From: Oscillospiraceae bacterium
GTDB taxonomy: Bacteria; Bacillota; Clostridia; Oscillospirales; Acutalibacteraceae
Length of the DNA stretch: 32,304 nt
Reading direction: 5' to 3'
Assembly: GCA_015066575.1 (NCBI GenBank)
Contig: SVOD01000008.1
Coordinates: forward strand, 1-32,304
The position numbers and the translations under genes are program-made. Of the stretch, positions 1 through 8,172 are shown in pieces. Below the pieces are notes generated by a model, which saw nothing but the letters and a program-made list of their open reading frames with translations, was not told the DNA's origin and did no database searches. Each line of letters opens with the position of its first letter. The stretch's first letter is position 1.

Positions 1-26
1 AACGGCTAATTTGCTAATTTGCTAAC
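1..26. repeat. Short tandem octamer array (GCTAATTT type), cut by window start
   Basis: ggctaatttgctaatttgctaac; related array at 17367-17401. Confidence 0.65.
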
Positions 27-30
27 CGCT

Positions 31-78
31 GACAAATAAGGTTTGTCGAGCGAACAGCTCGACAAATCCTTATTTGTT
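31..78. repeat. Family C palindrome (GACAAATAAGGTTTGTCGAGC-gaaca-GCTCGACAAATCCTTATTTGT), copy C1
   Basis: Long inverted repeat; related copies at 5600-5636, 5758-5805, 11435-11484 and a half copy at 11704-11731. Confidence 0.85.
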
Positions 79-102
79 AACAAATAATTCACAGTTTTTC
101 TA

Positions 103-131
103 TTGACTTTTTCTTGCCGGGGGAGTATAGT
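103..131 (+). promoter_or_regulatory. SigA-type promoter of hrcA operon
   Basis: TTGACT (103-108), 17 bp, TATAGT (126-131). Confidence 0.8.
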
Positions 132-143
132 ATATGACAGTGG

Positions 144-170
144 TTAGCACTCGAACAGCAAGAGTGCTAA
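144..170 (+). promoter_or_regulatory. CIRCE operator (HrcA binding site)
   Basis: TTAGCACTC-N9-GAGTGCTAA exact consensus, just downstream of the promoter and upstream of hrcA. Confidence 0.97.
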
Positions 171-258
171 CACAACCGAAAAAAGAGTGCTAAATCAAGC
201 TTAAAGTCAAATAGATTTGTGATAGAGTGGCTGTATCGGTGAATTTGGGGAGAGAGCG

Positions 259-1299
259 ATGAAACTTTCGGCAAGAAAAGAAAAAATACTTGCAACTGTC
301 GTAGAGCACTATATCCCGACAGGGGAGCCGGTCGGCTCCAAGGCGCTCAGCGAAGAGTTGGGCTATTCTTCCGCCACCATTCGCAACGAAATGAGCGAGC
401 TGTGCGAGCTCGGCTATTTGGAGAAGAACCACGCTTCTTCCGGCAGAATCCCCACCACCGCAGGCTACCGCTACTATATCGACAACCTGATGAACACCAG
501 CCCGCTTGAAGATATCGAGTGCGCCAAGTTGGAGGCAATGCTCAGAAGCGGTGCCAAAACCCCCGAAAAGATTTTGGAAAACGCGGGTGGCATTTTGGCA
601 AGGCTGACCAACTGTGCAACGCTCATCACCACACCCGATGCAAGTTCGGCAACCATCAGCAAGGTGGAACTGATTCCGGCAAGCAGTAAAACGGCAATTC
701 TGGTGCTCTTAACCTCGAGCGGTATTATTAAAAACTGCGTGTGCAGAATTGATATTGATATCAGCGAGTCGCTTAAAGAGCGCTTCAAGCAGATTGTCGA
801 TACCTACTTTGTGAGCGCCAATGTCGGCGCACTCAGCGAAGAAATGCTTGCCGATATTATTGATGCCCTCGGCACGGAGGACTATGCGATTAAACCGCTG
901 CTCTCGGCACTGTATGAACTGGGCAGGGAAGCGGGCGAAAGCAAAACCTTTGTGGAAGGCGAAAGCAATTTGCTCGCCTACCGCGACACCTACGGCGATA
1001 TTTCCGAGCTCATCTCCTTTTTGCAGCAGCAGGAGCAGCTCTCGCGCCTGGTTTCCTTCAGCCAAACGAAGGATAACAGCCGCATGAGCATCTTAATCGG
1101 CAGCGAAAATGTGTTTGATGAGTTAGGTGATTCGAGTATGATACTTTCGCGCTATGCTTTCGGCAATAATGCGATGGGCACCATCGGCATTATCGGGCCG
1201 ACAAGAATTGATTATGCGCGGCTCATCCCCGATGTGCAGTACCTGACCGATATGGTCGGCAGGCTACTGAGCGAGCATTTGGGTGATGAGGAAGAATAG
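259..1299 (+). CDS. hrcA: Heat-inducible transcription repressor HrcA
   Basis: 346-aa ORF with HrcA-like N-terminal winged helix (ILATVVEHYIPTGEPVGSKALSEELGYSSATIRNEM); downstream of CIRCE; followed by grpE. Confidence 0.97.
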   Translation: MKLSARKEKILATVVEHYIPTGEPVGSKALSEELGYSSATIRNEMSELCELGYLEKNHASSGRIPTTAGYRYYIDNLMNTSPLEDIECAKLEAMLRSGAKTPEKILENAGGILARLTNCATLITTPDASSATISKVELIPASSKTAILVLLTSSGIIKNCVCRIDIDISESLKERFKQIVDTYFVSANVGALSEEMLADIIDALGTEDYAIKPLLSALYELGREAGESKTFVEGESNLLAYRDTYGDISELISFLQQQEQLSRLVSFSQTKDNSRMSILIGSENVFDELGDSSMILSRYAFGNNAMGTIGIIGPTRIDYARLIPDVQYLTDMVGRLLSEHLGDEEE

Positions 1300-1308
1300 G
1301 AGAAAACC

Positions 1309-1872
1309 ATGGCAAAAAAAGAAGAGAAAAAAGAAACCAAAAAGAAAGTAAGCGCAGAGCCCGAAGAGGTGAAGGAAGAAGCGGCGCCGGAAAGCAGCGC
1401 GGCTGAAGAAAGCACCGCGGCGCCGGAAAGCAGCGATGTTGAGGCGAAACTCTGCGAGCAGTTAAAGAAAAAAGACGAGCAGTATTTGCGCCTGGCAGCG
1501 GAATATGATAATTACCGCAAGCGCACCGCCAAGGAAAAAGAGGATACTTTTGTCAACGCCAAAGTCAGCGTTCTCGAAAAGTTCCTGGAAGTGGCGGACA
1601 ATTTCGAAAGAGCCAAAGATGCCACCGGCACCCTGGAAGATTACCAAAAGGGTATTGAGCTGATTTTCACACAGTTTTTAGAGAAGCTCAAGGCCCTCGG
1701 CGCAGAACCTTTCGGCGAAGCGGGGGAAAGTTTTGACCCCGAACTGCACATGGCAGTGATGCATGTGGAGGATGAAGAGAAGGGCGAAGGCGAAATTGTG
1801 GAAGTATTCCAAAAAGGCTACAAGCTCGGCGATAAAGTCATTCGCCACGCGGCAGTCAAAGTTGCGAATTAA
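1309..1872 (+). CDS. grpE: Nucleotide exchange factor GrpE
   Basis: 187 aa; acidic N-terminus, YLRLAAEYDNYRKRTAKEKED and ...PELHMAVMHVED...VIRHAAVKVAN motifs. Confidence 0.96.
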   Translation: MAKKEEKKETKKKVSAEPEEVKEEAAPESSAAEESTAAPESSDVEAKLCEQLKKKDEQYLRLAAEYDNYRKRTAKEKEDTFVNAKVSVLEKFLEVADNFERAKDATGTLEDYQKGIELIFTQFLEKLKALGAEPFGEAGESFDPELHMAVMHVEDEEKGEGEIVEVFQKGYKLGDKVIRHAAVKVAN

Positions 1873-1878
1873 TGCACA

Positions 1879-1917
1879 ATTCGGAATTCGGAATGCGGAA
1901 TTCGGAATTCGGAATTA
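1879..1917 (+). repeat. Heptamer array (CGGAATT/CGGAATG)
   Basis: ttcggaattcggaatgcggaattcggaattcggaatt, period 7. Confidence 0.9.
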
Positions 1918-1952
1918 AAGGGCGGGACACCCGCACCCGATTATAATAGTTC

Positions 1953-2015
1953 GGTTTGCGGTAGCAAACAAAACGCAGAGAGTGAATTTAGCGTTTTCAT
2001 CTTAACCACTTCTCG
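1953..2015 (+). repeat. Module E, copy 1 (63 bp, upstream of dnaK)
   Basis: Colinear with 4095-4157, about 55/63 identical by hand count; contains hairpin GTTTGC-ggta-GCAAAC. Confidence 0.9.
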
Positions 2016-2017
2016 TC

Positions 2018-2058
2018 GCCCCTTTCAGGGGAGATGTCACGAAGTGACAGAGGGGTAG
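2018..2058. repeat. Double-hairpin module D, copy 1
   Basis: CCCCT-ttc-AGGGG then TGTCAC-gaa-GTGACA then gaGGGGTAG. Confidence 0.8.
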
Positions 2059-2156
2059 TTCGGTTTGCGGCAGCAAACAAAACAATCACATTCGGTTCAA
2101 TCAATAACCACCAACATAGTAAAAAATATCTTAACATAGATTCGGAGGAATGAATT

Positions 2157-4001
2157 ATGGCAAAAATCATCGGTATCGACTTAGGTACAACCAATTCTTG
2201 TGTAGCAGTTATCGAGGGCGGCGAGCCCACGGTTATTGCAAATGCGGAAGGTGCAAGAACCACCCCTTCCGTAGTCGGATTTAAAAAGGACGGCGAGCGC
2301 CTTGTGGGCAACATCGCAAAGCGCCAGGCAGTCACCAATCCGGAAGGAACCGTTTCTTCTATCAAGAGACATATGGGTTCCGATTACAAAGTGAATATCG
2401 GCGGCAAATCCTATACGCCGCAAGAGATTTCGGCAATGATTTTGCAGAAATTAAAGGCAGATGCCGAGAGTTATCTCGGTGAGACAGTGACCGAAGCCGT
2501 TATCACGGTTCCCGCTTACTTCTCCGACTCTCAGCGCCAGGCAACCAAGGATGCCGGTAAAATTGCGGGCTTGGAAGTCAAGAGAATTATCAACGAGCCT
2601 ACCGCGGCGGCACTCGCCTACGGTATCGACAAAGAGCAGGACCAAAAGGTGATGGTTTACGACCTGGGCGGCGGCACCTTTGATGTTTCCATCATCGAAA
2701 TGGGTGACGGTGTGCAGGAAGTGCTTGCCACCAACGGTAACACCATGCTCGGCGGCGACGATTTTGATAACAAGATTATCGACTGGTTAGTTGCAGAGTT
2801 CAAAAAAGAGCAGGGCATTGACCTTTCCAACGACAGAATGGCAATGCAGCGCTTGAAGGACGCTGCGGAGAAGGCGAAGATTGACCTTTCCGGCACCACC
2901 ACCGCCAACATCAACCTGCCCTTTATTACCCAGGGTGAAGACGGTCCCAAGCACTTGGATTTAACCTTGAGCAGAGCGAAGTTTAACGAAATGACCGCAG
3001 ACCTTGTCGAAAAGACCATGGACCCGGTCAGAAAGGCGCTTGCAGACAGCGGCTTGAGTGTCGGCGAAATCGACAAAGTGCTCATGGTCGGCGGTTCTTC
3101 GAGAATCCCCGCCGTGCAGGAAGCGATTAAGAAATTCACCGGCAAAGAGCCCTTTAAGGGAATCAACCCCGATGAGTGCGTGGCAGTCGGTGCGGCGATT
3201 CAGGCAGGCGTTCTCAATAACGATGTGGAAGGTTTACTGCTTCTTGATGTTACCCCGCTTTCGCTCGGTATTGAAACGATGGGCGGCGTGAGCACCAAGA
3301 TTATTGAGAGAAACACCACCATCCCGACCAAGAAGAGCCAAATCTTCTCCACCGCGGCAGATAACCAAACGAGCGTAGAAGTGCATGTGCTGCAGGGCGA
3401 AAGAGAGTTTGCAAGAGACAATAAAACACTCGGTATGTTCCACCTTGACGGTATTCTTCCCGCGCGCCGCGGTGTGCCGCAGATTGAAGTAACCTTTGAT
3501 ATTGATGCCAACGGTATTGTGCATGTATCTGCCAAGGACCTCGGCACCGGCAAAGAGCAGCAAATCAGCATCACCGCCTCCACCAATATGAGCAAAGAAG
3601 ATATTGATAAGGCAGTGCGCGAGGCAGAGCAGTTTGCCGCTGAGGATAAGAAGAGAAAAGAAGATGTGGATACCCGCAATCAGGCAGACCAAATGGTCTA
3701 CGAGTGCGAGAAACTCTTAAGCGAGTCCGGCGACAAGTTTGATGCAGCCGACAAGTCCGACTTGGAGAGCAAGTTAAATGCCCTCAAAGAAGCGCTTAAG
3801 GGTGACGACAGCGCTGCGATTAAATCCGCGCAGGAAACCTTGACACAGAAGTTCTATGAGGTTTCTCAAAAACTCTATCAGGCAGCCAACCCGCAGGGCG
3901 CACAACCCGGTGCGCAGCCCGGCGCGGATGCCGGCGCACAGGCAGGCCCGAATGCGGACGGCACGTATGATGCGGATTTCCGCGATGTGACAGAAGAATA
4001 A
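2157..4001 (+). CDS. dnaK: Molecular chaperone DnaK (Hsp70)
   Basis: 614 aa; [40 protein letters not shown] motifs. Confidence 0.99.
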   Translation: MAKIIGIDLGTTNSCVAVIEGGEPTVIANAEGARTTPSVVGFKKDGERLVGNIAKRQAVTNPEGTVSSIKRHMGSDYKVNIGGKSYTPQEISAMILQKLKADAESYLGETVTEAVITVPAYFSDSQRQATKDAGKIAGLEVKRIINEPTAAALAYGIDKEQDQKVMVYDLGGGTFDVSIIEMGDGVQEVLATNGNTMLGGDDFDNKIIDWLVAEFKKEQGIDLSNDRMAMQRLKDAAEKAKIDLSGTTTANINLPFITQGEDGPKHLDLTLSRAKFNEMTADLVEKTMDPVRKALADSGLSVGEIDKVLMVGGSSRIPAVQEAIKKFTGKEPFKGINPDECVAVGAAIQAGVLNNDVEGLLLLDVTPLSLGIETMGGVSTKIIERNTTIPTKKSQIFSTAADNQTSVEVHVLQGEREFARDNKTLGMFHLDGILPARRGVPQIEVTFDIDANGIVHVSAKDLGTGKEQQISITASTNMSKEDIDKAVREAEQFAAEDKKRKEDVDTRNQADQMVYECEKLLSESGDKFDAADKSDLESKLNALKEALKGDDSAAIKSAQETLTQKFYEVSQKLYQAANPQGAQPGAQPGADAGAQAGPNADGTYDADFRDVTEE

Positions 4002-4020
4002 GCCGGAGGCTTATCTTTCC

Positions 4021-4046
4021 GAACGCGGAATGCGGAATGCGGAATT
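4021..4046 (+). repeat. Heptamer array (CGGAATG)
   Basis: gaacgcggaatgcggaatgcggaatt. Confidence 0.85.
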
Positions 4047-4094
4047 AGAGGGCGAGGCACTCGCGCTCGTTCCGCTTCGCTCTATTTCCGGTTG

Positions 4095-4157
4095 GGTTTG
4101 CGTCAGCAAACAAAACGCAGAAAGTAAATTAAGCGTTTCCATCTTAACCGCTTCTTG
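4095..4157 (+). repeat. Module E, copy 2 (downstream of dnaK)
   Basis: Colinear near-copy of 1953-2015. Confidence 0.9.
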
Positions 4158-4203
4158 CCCTCCCTTGTCAGGGAGGGGGGGACCGCTTGCGGTGGAAGGG
4201 TAG
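4157..4203. repeat. Double-hairpin module D, copy 2
   Basis: CCCTCCCT-tgtc-AGGGAGGG then ACCGC-tt-GCGGT then ggaaGGGTAG. Confidence 0.8.
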
Positions 4204-4375
4204 TAAAACAATTCTACTGTTTCCACAAAAAGATTGCAATCAATTCATTGCTTATAGGAGGAATGATTCCTGCATTGCACAAAAAGCAAGATACACGCGG
4301 TACAACTGTGAACGCAGTGAACAACTGTCAGCTTGCTGACCACTATTCGCGGTAGCGAATCACTTAACAAACATA

Positions 4376-4406
4376 GCGCTAATGCTTCTTCAAGAAGCAT
4401 TAGCGC
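4376..4406 (+). promoter_or_regulatory. Perfect 15-bp hairpin immediately 5' of the dnaJ ribosome-binding site
   Basis: GCGCTAATGCTTCTT-c-AAGAAGCATTAGCGC; SD-like GGAG at 4410-4413; ATG at 4420. Confidence 0.8.
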
Positions 4407-4419
4407 GTTGGAGTATACA

Positions 4420-5565
4420 ATGGCAGAAAAAAGAGATTATTATGAAGTCTTGGGCGTCGGCAAGGGCGCAAGCGAGGATGAGATTAAAAAGGCTTTCCGC
4501 AAGAAAGCCAAAGAGTATCACCCCGATTTGCATCCGGACGATGCTTCCGCAAAGGAAAAGTTCCAAGAGGTAAATGAAGCATATGAAGTGCTCTCCGACA
4601 GCGAGAAAAAAGCGCGGTATGACCAATTCGGGCATGCCGGCGTTGACCCGAACTTCGGTGCGGGCGGCGGCAACCCGTTTAACGGGGCTGCCGGTTTCGA
4701 TTTCGGCGATATTGATTTAGGCGATATCTTCGGCTCCTTCTTCGGCGGCTTCGGCGGAGGCGGCGCGCGCCGCAACCCGAATGCACCCCGACCGGGGGAT
4801 GATATCACTGTCAGCCTTGTCATATCGTTTGAAGAGGCGGCAAAGGGCGCGACCAAGCGCGTGGAGTTAGACCATATCGAAACCTGCTCGGATTGCGGCG
4901 GCTCGGGTGCGGCGAAAGGCACCACCCCCGAAACCTGTTCGGAATGCGGCGGTAAAGGCTATGTGAGCGTGCAACAGCGCACGGCGTTCGGCGTGATGAG
5001 TTCGCAGCGCCCCTGCTCCAAGTGCGGCGGTAAAGGCAAAATTAATAAGAACCCCTGCAAGACCTGTAACGGGCAGGGCAGGGTGAAGAAGAGAAAGACC
5101 ATTGAGGTTAAAATCCCCGCCGGCATTGATGACGGGCAAATTTTGCCGGTCAGAGGCATGGGCAACGCCGGTATCAACGGCGGCAGAGCGGGCGATTTAA
5201 AAATTCTCATTCGCGTCAGACCGCACCCCTTCTTTGAAAGAGAGGGCTTCAATGTGTGGTACGAGCAGGAAATCAATATTGCGCAGGCTTCGCTCGGCGC
5301 CACGGTGACCGTGCCGACTTTGGACGGGAAGGTGCAGCTTGACATTAAGCCCGGCACCCAATCCGGCGACATTCTCAAACTCGGCGGCAAAGGGATACCG
5401 CGCCCCTATGAGAGAGGCAAGGGCGACCAGCTTGTGCGCATTAAAGTGGTTGTTCCCAAGAATTTAACCGCACAGCAAAAAGACCTGCTTTCGCAACTGG
5501 CGGCAAGCTTCGGCACCCCCGACACCGGGAATAAGAAGAGCGGTTTCTTTAACAAAAAACGATAA
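4420..5565 (+). CDS. dnaJ: Chaperone protein DnaJ (Hsp40)
   Basis: J-domain [12 protein letters not shown]...HPD, G/F region, four CxxCxGxG-type zinc motifs. Start placed at 4420 rather than the track's 4333. Confidence 0.98.
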   Translation: MAEKRDYYEVLGVGKGASEDEIKKAFRKKAKEYHPDLHPDDASAKEKFQEVNEAYEVLSDSEKKARYDQFGHAGVDPNFGAGGGNPFNGAAGFDFGDIDLGDIFGSFFGGFGGGGARRNPNAPRPGDDITVSLVISFEEAAKGATKRVELDHIETCSDCGGSGAAKGTTPETCSECGGKGYVSVQQRTAFGVMSSQRPCSKCGGKGKINKNPCKTCNGQGRVKKRKTIEVKIPAGIDDGQILPVRGMGNAGINGGRAGDLKILIRVRPHPFFEREGFNVWYEQEINIAQASLGATVTVPTLDGKVQLDIKPGTQSGDILKLGGKGIPRPYERGKGDQLVRIKVVVPKNLTAQQKDLLSQLAASFGTPDTGNKKSGFFNKKR

Positions 5566-5571
5566 AAAAAT

Positions 5572-5597
5572 GAGCAGCATTGCTGCTCGTTTTTTTA
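5572..5597 (+). terminator. Rho-independent terminator after dnaJ
   Basis: GAGCAGCA-t-TGCTGCTC followed by GTTTTTTT. Confidence 0.9.
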
Positions 5598-5599
5598 TC

Positions 5600-5636
5600 G
5601 ACAAATCAGGATTTGGCGATGCCAAATCCTGATTTG
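5600..5636. repeat. Family C palindrome, copy C3
   Basis: CAAATCAGGATTTGGC-gat-GCCAAATCCTGATTTG, 16-bp perfect stem. Confidence 0.85.
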
Positions 5637-5671
5637 AGTGTTCAGTGTTCAGTAGCAAGGCTACGCCTTGC
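5637..5671 (+). repeat. Heptamer array (AGTGTTC) plus covarying hairpin
   Basis: agtgttcagtgttcagta then GCAAGGC-tac-GCCTTGC. Confidence 0.75.
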
Positions 5672-5681
5672 TTTTTTTGAA

Positions 5682-5723
5682 ACCGCCCTATCAAGGGCGG
5701 TGCGTGCATAGCACGCGGTGGGT
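5682..5723. repeat. Double-hairpin module D, copy 3
   Basis: ACCGCCCT-atca-AGGGCGGT then GCGTGC-ata-GCACGC then ggtgggt. Confidence 0.75.
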
Positions 5724-5758
5724 GAAACTGAAAACTGAACCCTGAAAACTGAAAACTG
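5724..5758. repeat. Heptamer array (CTGAAAA type)
   Basis: gaaactgaaaactgaaccctgaaaactgaaaactga, period 7; inverted relative to 5637-5653. Confidence 0.85.
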
Positions 5759-5805
5759 ACAAATAAGGTTTGTCGAGCTGTCAGCTCGACAAATCCTTAT
5801 TTGTC
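5758..5805. repeat. Family C palindrome, copy C2
   Basis: GACAAATAAGGTTTGTCGAGCTG/TCAGCTCGACAAATCCTTATTTGTC. Confidence 0.9.
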
Positions 5806-6717
5806 GAGATATTCTTCTAACCTTTGTGCATGCGAAGCGTTATGGATGAGTCTGCCGTCGGAGCGGGCGCGCAAAAAGCGCACGGCCTCCGAGCGCGCTA
5901 CCGCCATGCGGTAAAGCGGGTTTGCGGCGATTTTTTCTTCGGGCAGGTAAATGATTTCGCGGTGAATGCCCATCGCCTCCGTTGCCTCGCGCAGATTTAA
6001 GAGAAACTGCTCTGCCGGCTCCGAAAAGCGGTAGAGGTAGGTTGCCGTATCTTCCTCGGTAAACAACTCCAGCGCACAGCTGCCTGCGCGCATGGCGGCA
6101 TTCCAATACTGCTCGCCCTGCGCGGTGCGAAAGAGCCCTTTGTGCGTAAAGGGGGCTCTCAGCGGAGCTTGCTCCAACAGCTTTTGGCGCGTTTGCTTGA
6201 CTTTGGCGGCAGCCTTGGTCAGTCTTTCGTAAAACGGCTTGGTATCGTAGCCCATTTTGCCGAAGGAATATTGTACACCGGAGAGCATCGTAATCGTGAT
6301 TGTGTAGCCGTTCAGGTCGATGGCTTCGGTAAAGCACAGCGCAATGCGCACGGCGTGGCGGTTTTGCGGCAAAATGCACACGCTGTCCGTATAGAGTGCA
6401 ATGATGCCGCGCGCACTGTCTTGCGGCAGAGCATATTCGCCCTCACAGAGCATCAGCTGTTCTTCTTCCACAAACAACGCTTCCAGGCTGCGCGTGGCAA
6501 AACAGCGGGTAAGCTCTTCCCAAAAGCCGTCATAGGAAAAGCCGAGCATCGAAATTTCAATGCTTTCGCCGGCGAGCGTGTCAATATAGACTCTGTGGTT
6601 GTGTTCGCGCAGTGCCGCAACATTCGCATAGTCCAAAAAGAGGGTGCCCAAGTGTACACCCTCTTTGTCAATACTTACCTGTGTGTCGCGCCCGGCGACA
6701 CAAGCTTGGTACTTCAT
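5797..6717 (-). CDS. Uncharacterised protein with possible duplicated PH-like regions
   Basis: 306-aa ORF from ATG at 6717 (in-frame upstream M in the track lies inside the upstream gene); overlaps the upstream stop as ATGA. Confidence 0.8.
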   Translation of the reverse strand: MKYQACVAGRDTQVSIDKEGVHLGTLFLDYANVAALREHNHRVYIDTLAGESIEISMLGFSYDGFWEELTRCFATRSLEALFVEEEQLMLCEGEYALPQDSARGIIALYTDSVCILPQNRHAVRIALCFTEAIDLNGYTITITMLSGVQYSFGKMGYDTKPFYERLTKAAAKVKQTRQKLLEQAPLRAPFTHKGLFRTAQGEQYWNAAMRAGSCALELFTEEDTATYLYRFSEPAEQFLLNLREATEAMGIHREIIYLPEEKIAANPLYRMAVARSEAVRFLRARSDGRLIHNASHAQRLEEYLDK

Positions 6718-7463
6718 GATAGCTTTGCACCGCACTCGCCGCAGAATTTCATACCGGGCTCATTTTCAAAGCCGCAGCTCGGGCAAGTGGTGTTTTTCTT
6801 CATCGGGGAACCGCATTCGCCGCAGAATTTTAAGCCGAGCGCCACGTTCGCACCGCAGTTGGGGCAGCGCTGTGTGCCGAGCGGTGCGCCGCATTCGTTG
6901 CAGAATTTGCCGTTGCCTGCGGGTTTGCCGCATTGAGGGCAAATGGTGGTGCGGGTTTCGATTTTGCCTTGCCAGACGGTTGCGCTGTCTGCCGCTTCAT
7001 CAATATTGCGCTGCATGGCGCGGCTTCTTGCCTGCGCTACATAGCTTGCTTCGCGCGGCGCACAGTCGGTGCAAAGGCCTTCCTCTTCATTCCAGCAATC
7101 AGCACATACCCACTTGTTGCAGCCGGGGCATTTTTTAAATTCCGGCTTTACTTCTGCCTGGGCGGCATCAAATGCCTGCTCCTGCTCCTTGCGCCATTCG
7201 GGACTTTCGCCGCTGAAGCGGCTGCCGATAGCATCACTGCCGCGCTCAAGTGCCCACCCGAGGTCGCCTGCCTTGCCGCCTAAAAAGCCGCCGAGGGTAG
7301 ATGCCATTCTGCCGAATTTGTCGGACTTTTGGCGCTGCCCGTAGGTAGAGGAGCGCACAAAACTGCTTTTAAAGCCGTTGCCGCAGCAATCGCAGTAAAA
7401 CTCAAACTGGAAGCCTGCTTCCGTGGATAAGTCGTTATAATTTCTGGTAAAAGAATGTAACAT
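6714..7463 (-). CDS. Multi-zinc-ribbon protein (CxxC-rich)
   Basis: Start MLHSFTRNYND at 7463 with SD aaggagtggtgact; repeated CPxCG...KFCxECG ribbons at C-terminus. Confidence 0.85.
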   Translation of the reverse strand: MLHSFTRNYNDLSTEAGFQFEFYCDCCGNGFKSSFVRSSTYGQRQKSDKFGRMASTLGGFLGGKAGDLGWALERGSDAIGSRFSGESPEWRKEQEQAFDAAQAEVKPEFKKCPGCNKWVCADCWNEEEGLCTDCAPREASYVAQARSRAMQRNIDEAADSATVWQGKIETRTTICPQCGKPAGNGKFCNECGAPLGTQRCPNCGANVALGLKFCGECGSPMKKNTTCPSCGFENEPGMKFCGECGAKLS

Positions 7464-7581
7464 AGTCACCACTCCTTGTATGAATTTTCTCAATATTATT
7501 ATGACAAATTTAAAAAAGAAAGTCAATAGATTTGCTTTTTTTGCGCTTTCGGCTATAATAAAGGAGAAAGGGAGTGAGTGC

Positions 7582-8133
7582 TTGAGCAATTTTAATCTTT
7601 TTTTCCTGCTTTTCATCGGGCTGTTTTTGGCAATAGCCATCGTATTTATCGTTTTGTACTTTTTTAAAAACAAAGCGGCGCCCGCTAATACCGCAGCCGC
7701 GCAGAGCGGCGCGAAGGAGCAGGAGGTCTACCGCTTTGCCGATGCGTTTGAAACAGTAAACCTTTTGGGCAAAACCCCGTCGCAAACCGATGTAAATGAA
7801 AACTACTTTACAGAAAAAGGGATGTGGCAGGTGCTGGCATTTGATACGCTTCTGTTTCAAAAAGAGGCATATGGCTGGATTTACTTTTCCGGTGAAGGGC
7901 AACTTGCCGATACGGTCTATGTCAATTCAAAGCAGATGAATTTCAAGCAGTGCCGCGAGGCGCTCACCGCGCGCTATGGAGAGCCCGCAAGCGAGTGGGA
8001 AACACCCTATGTGGAGGTAAACGGCGGCGCGCAAAGCGGCTGTCGTTTCCAAAGCGAAGAATTGCTCATCGAACTCACGCACGGCAGCGAGAGGGAGTAT
8101 ATAGAGTTGCAAATTCAAAATTCTAAATGCTAA
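7582..8133 (+). CDS. Small single-pass membrane protein, unknown function
   Basis: TTG start at 7582 preceded by GGAG; TM FNLFFLLFIGLFLAIAIVFIVLYFF; promoter-like TATAAT at 7554-7559 makes the track start at 7480 unlikely. Confidence 0.65.
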   Translation: MSNFNLFFLLFIGLFLAIAIVFIVLYFFKNKAAPANTAAAQSGAKEQEVYRFADAFETVNLLGKTPSQTDVNENYFTEKGMWQVLAFDTLLFQKEAYGWIYFSGEGQLADTVYVNSKQMNFKQCREALTARYGEPASEWETPYVEVNGGAQSGCRFQSEELLIELTHGSEREYIELQIQNSKC

Positions 8134-8172
8134 ATTGAAAGATAACAATTCAGAGTAAGAAAGGAAATAACT

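Noticed and set aside
4155-4355. 66-aa ORF upstream of dnaJ
   Set aside because: Begins inside module D and runs through hairpins; no conserved features.
6142-7344. Several plus-strand ORFs (264, 164, 116, 91 aa)
   Set aside because: Overlap the coupled minus-strand zinc-ribbon/PH-like genes; sequence looks like frame shadow, no RBS logic.
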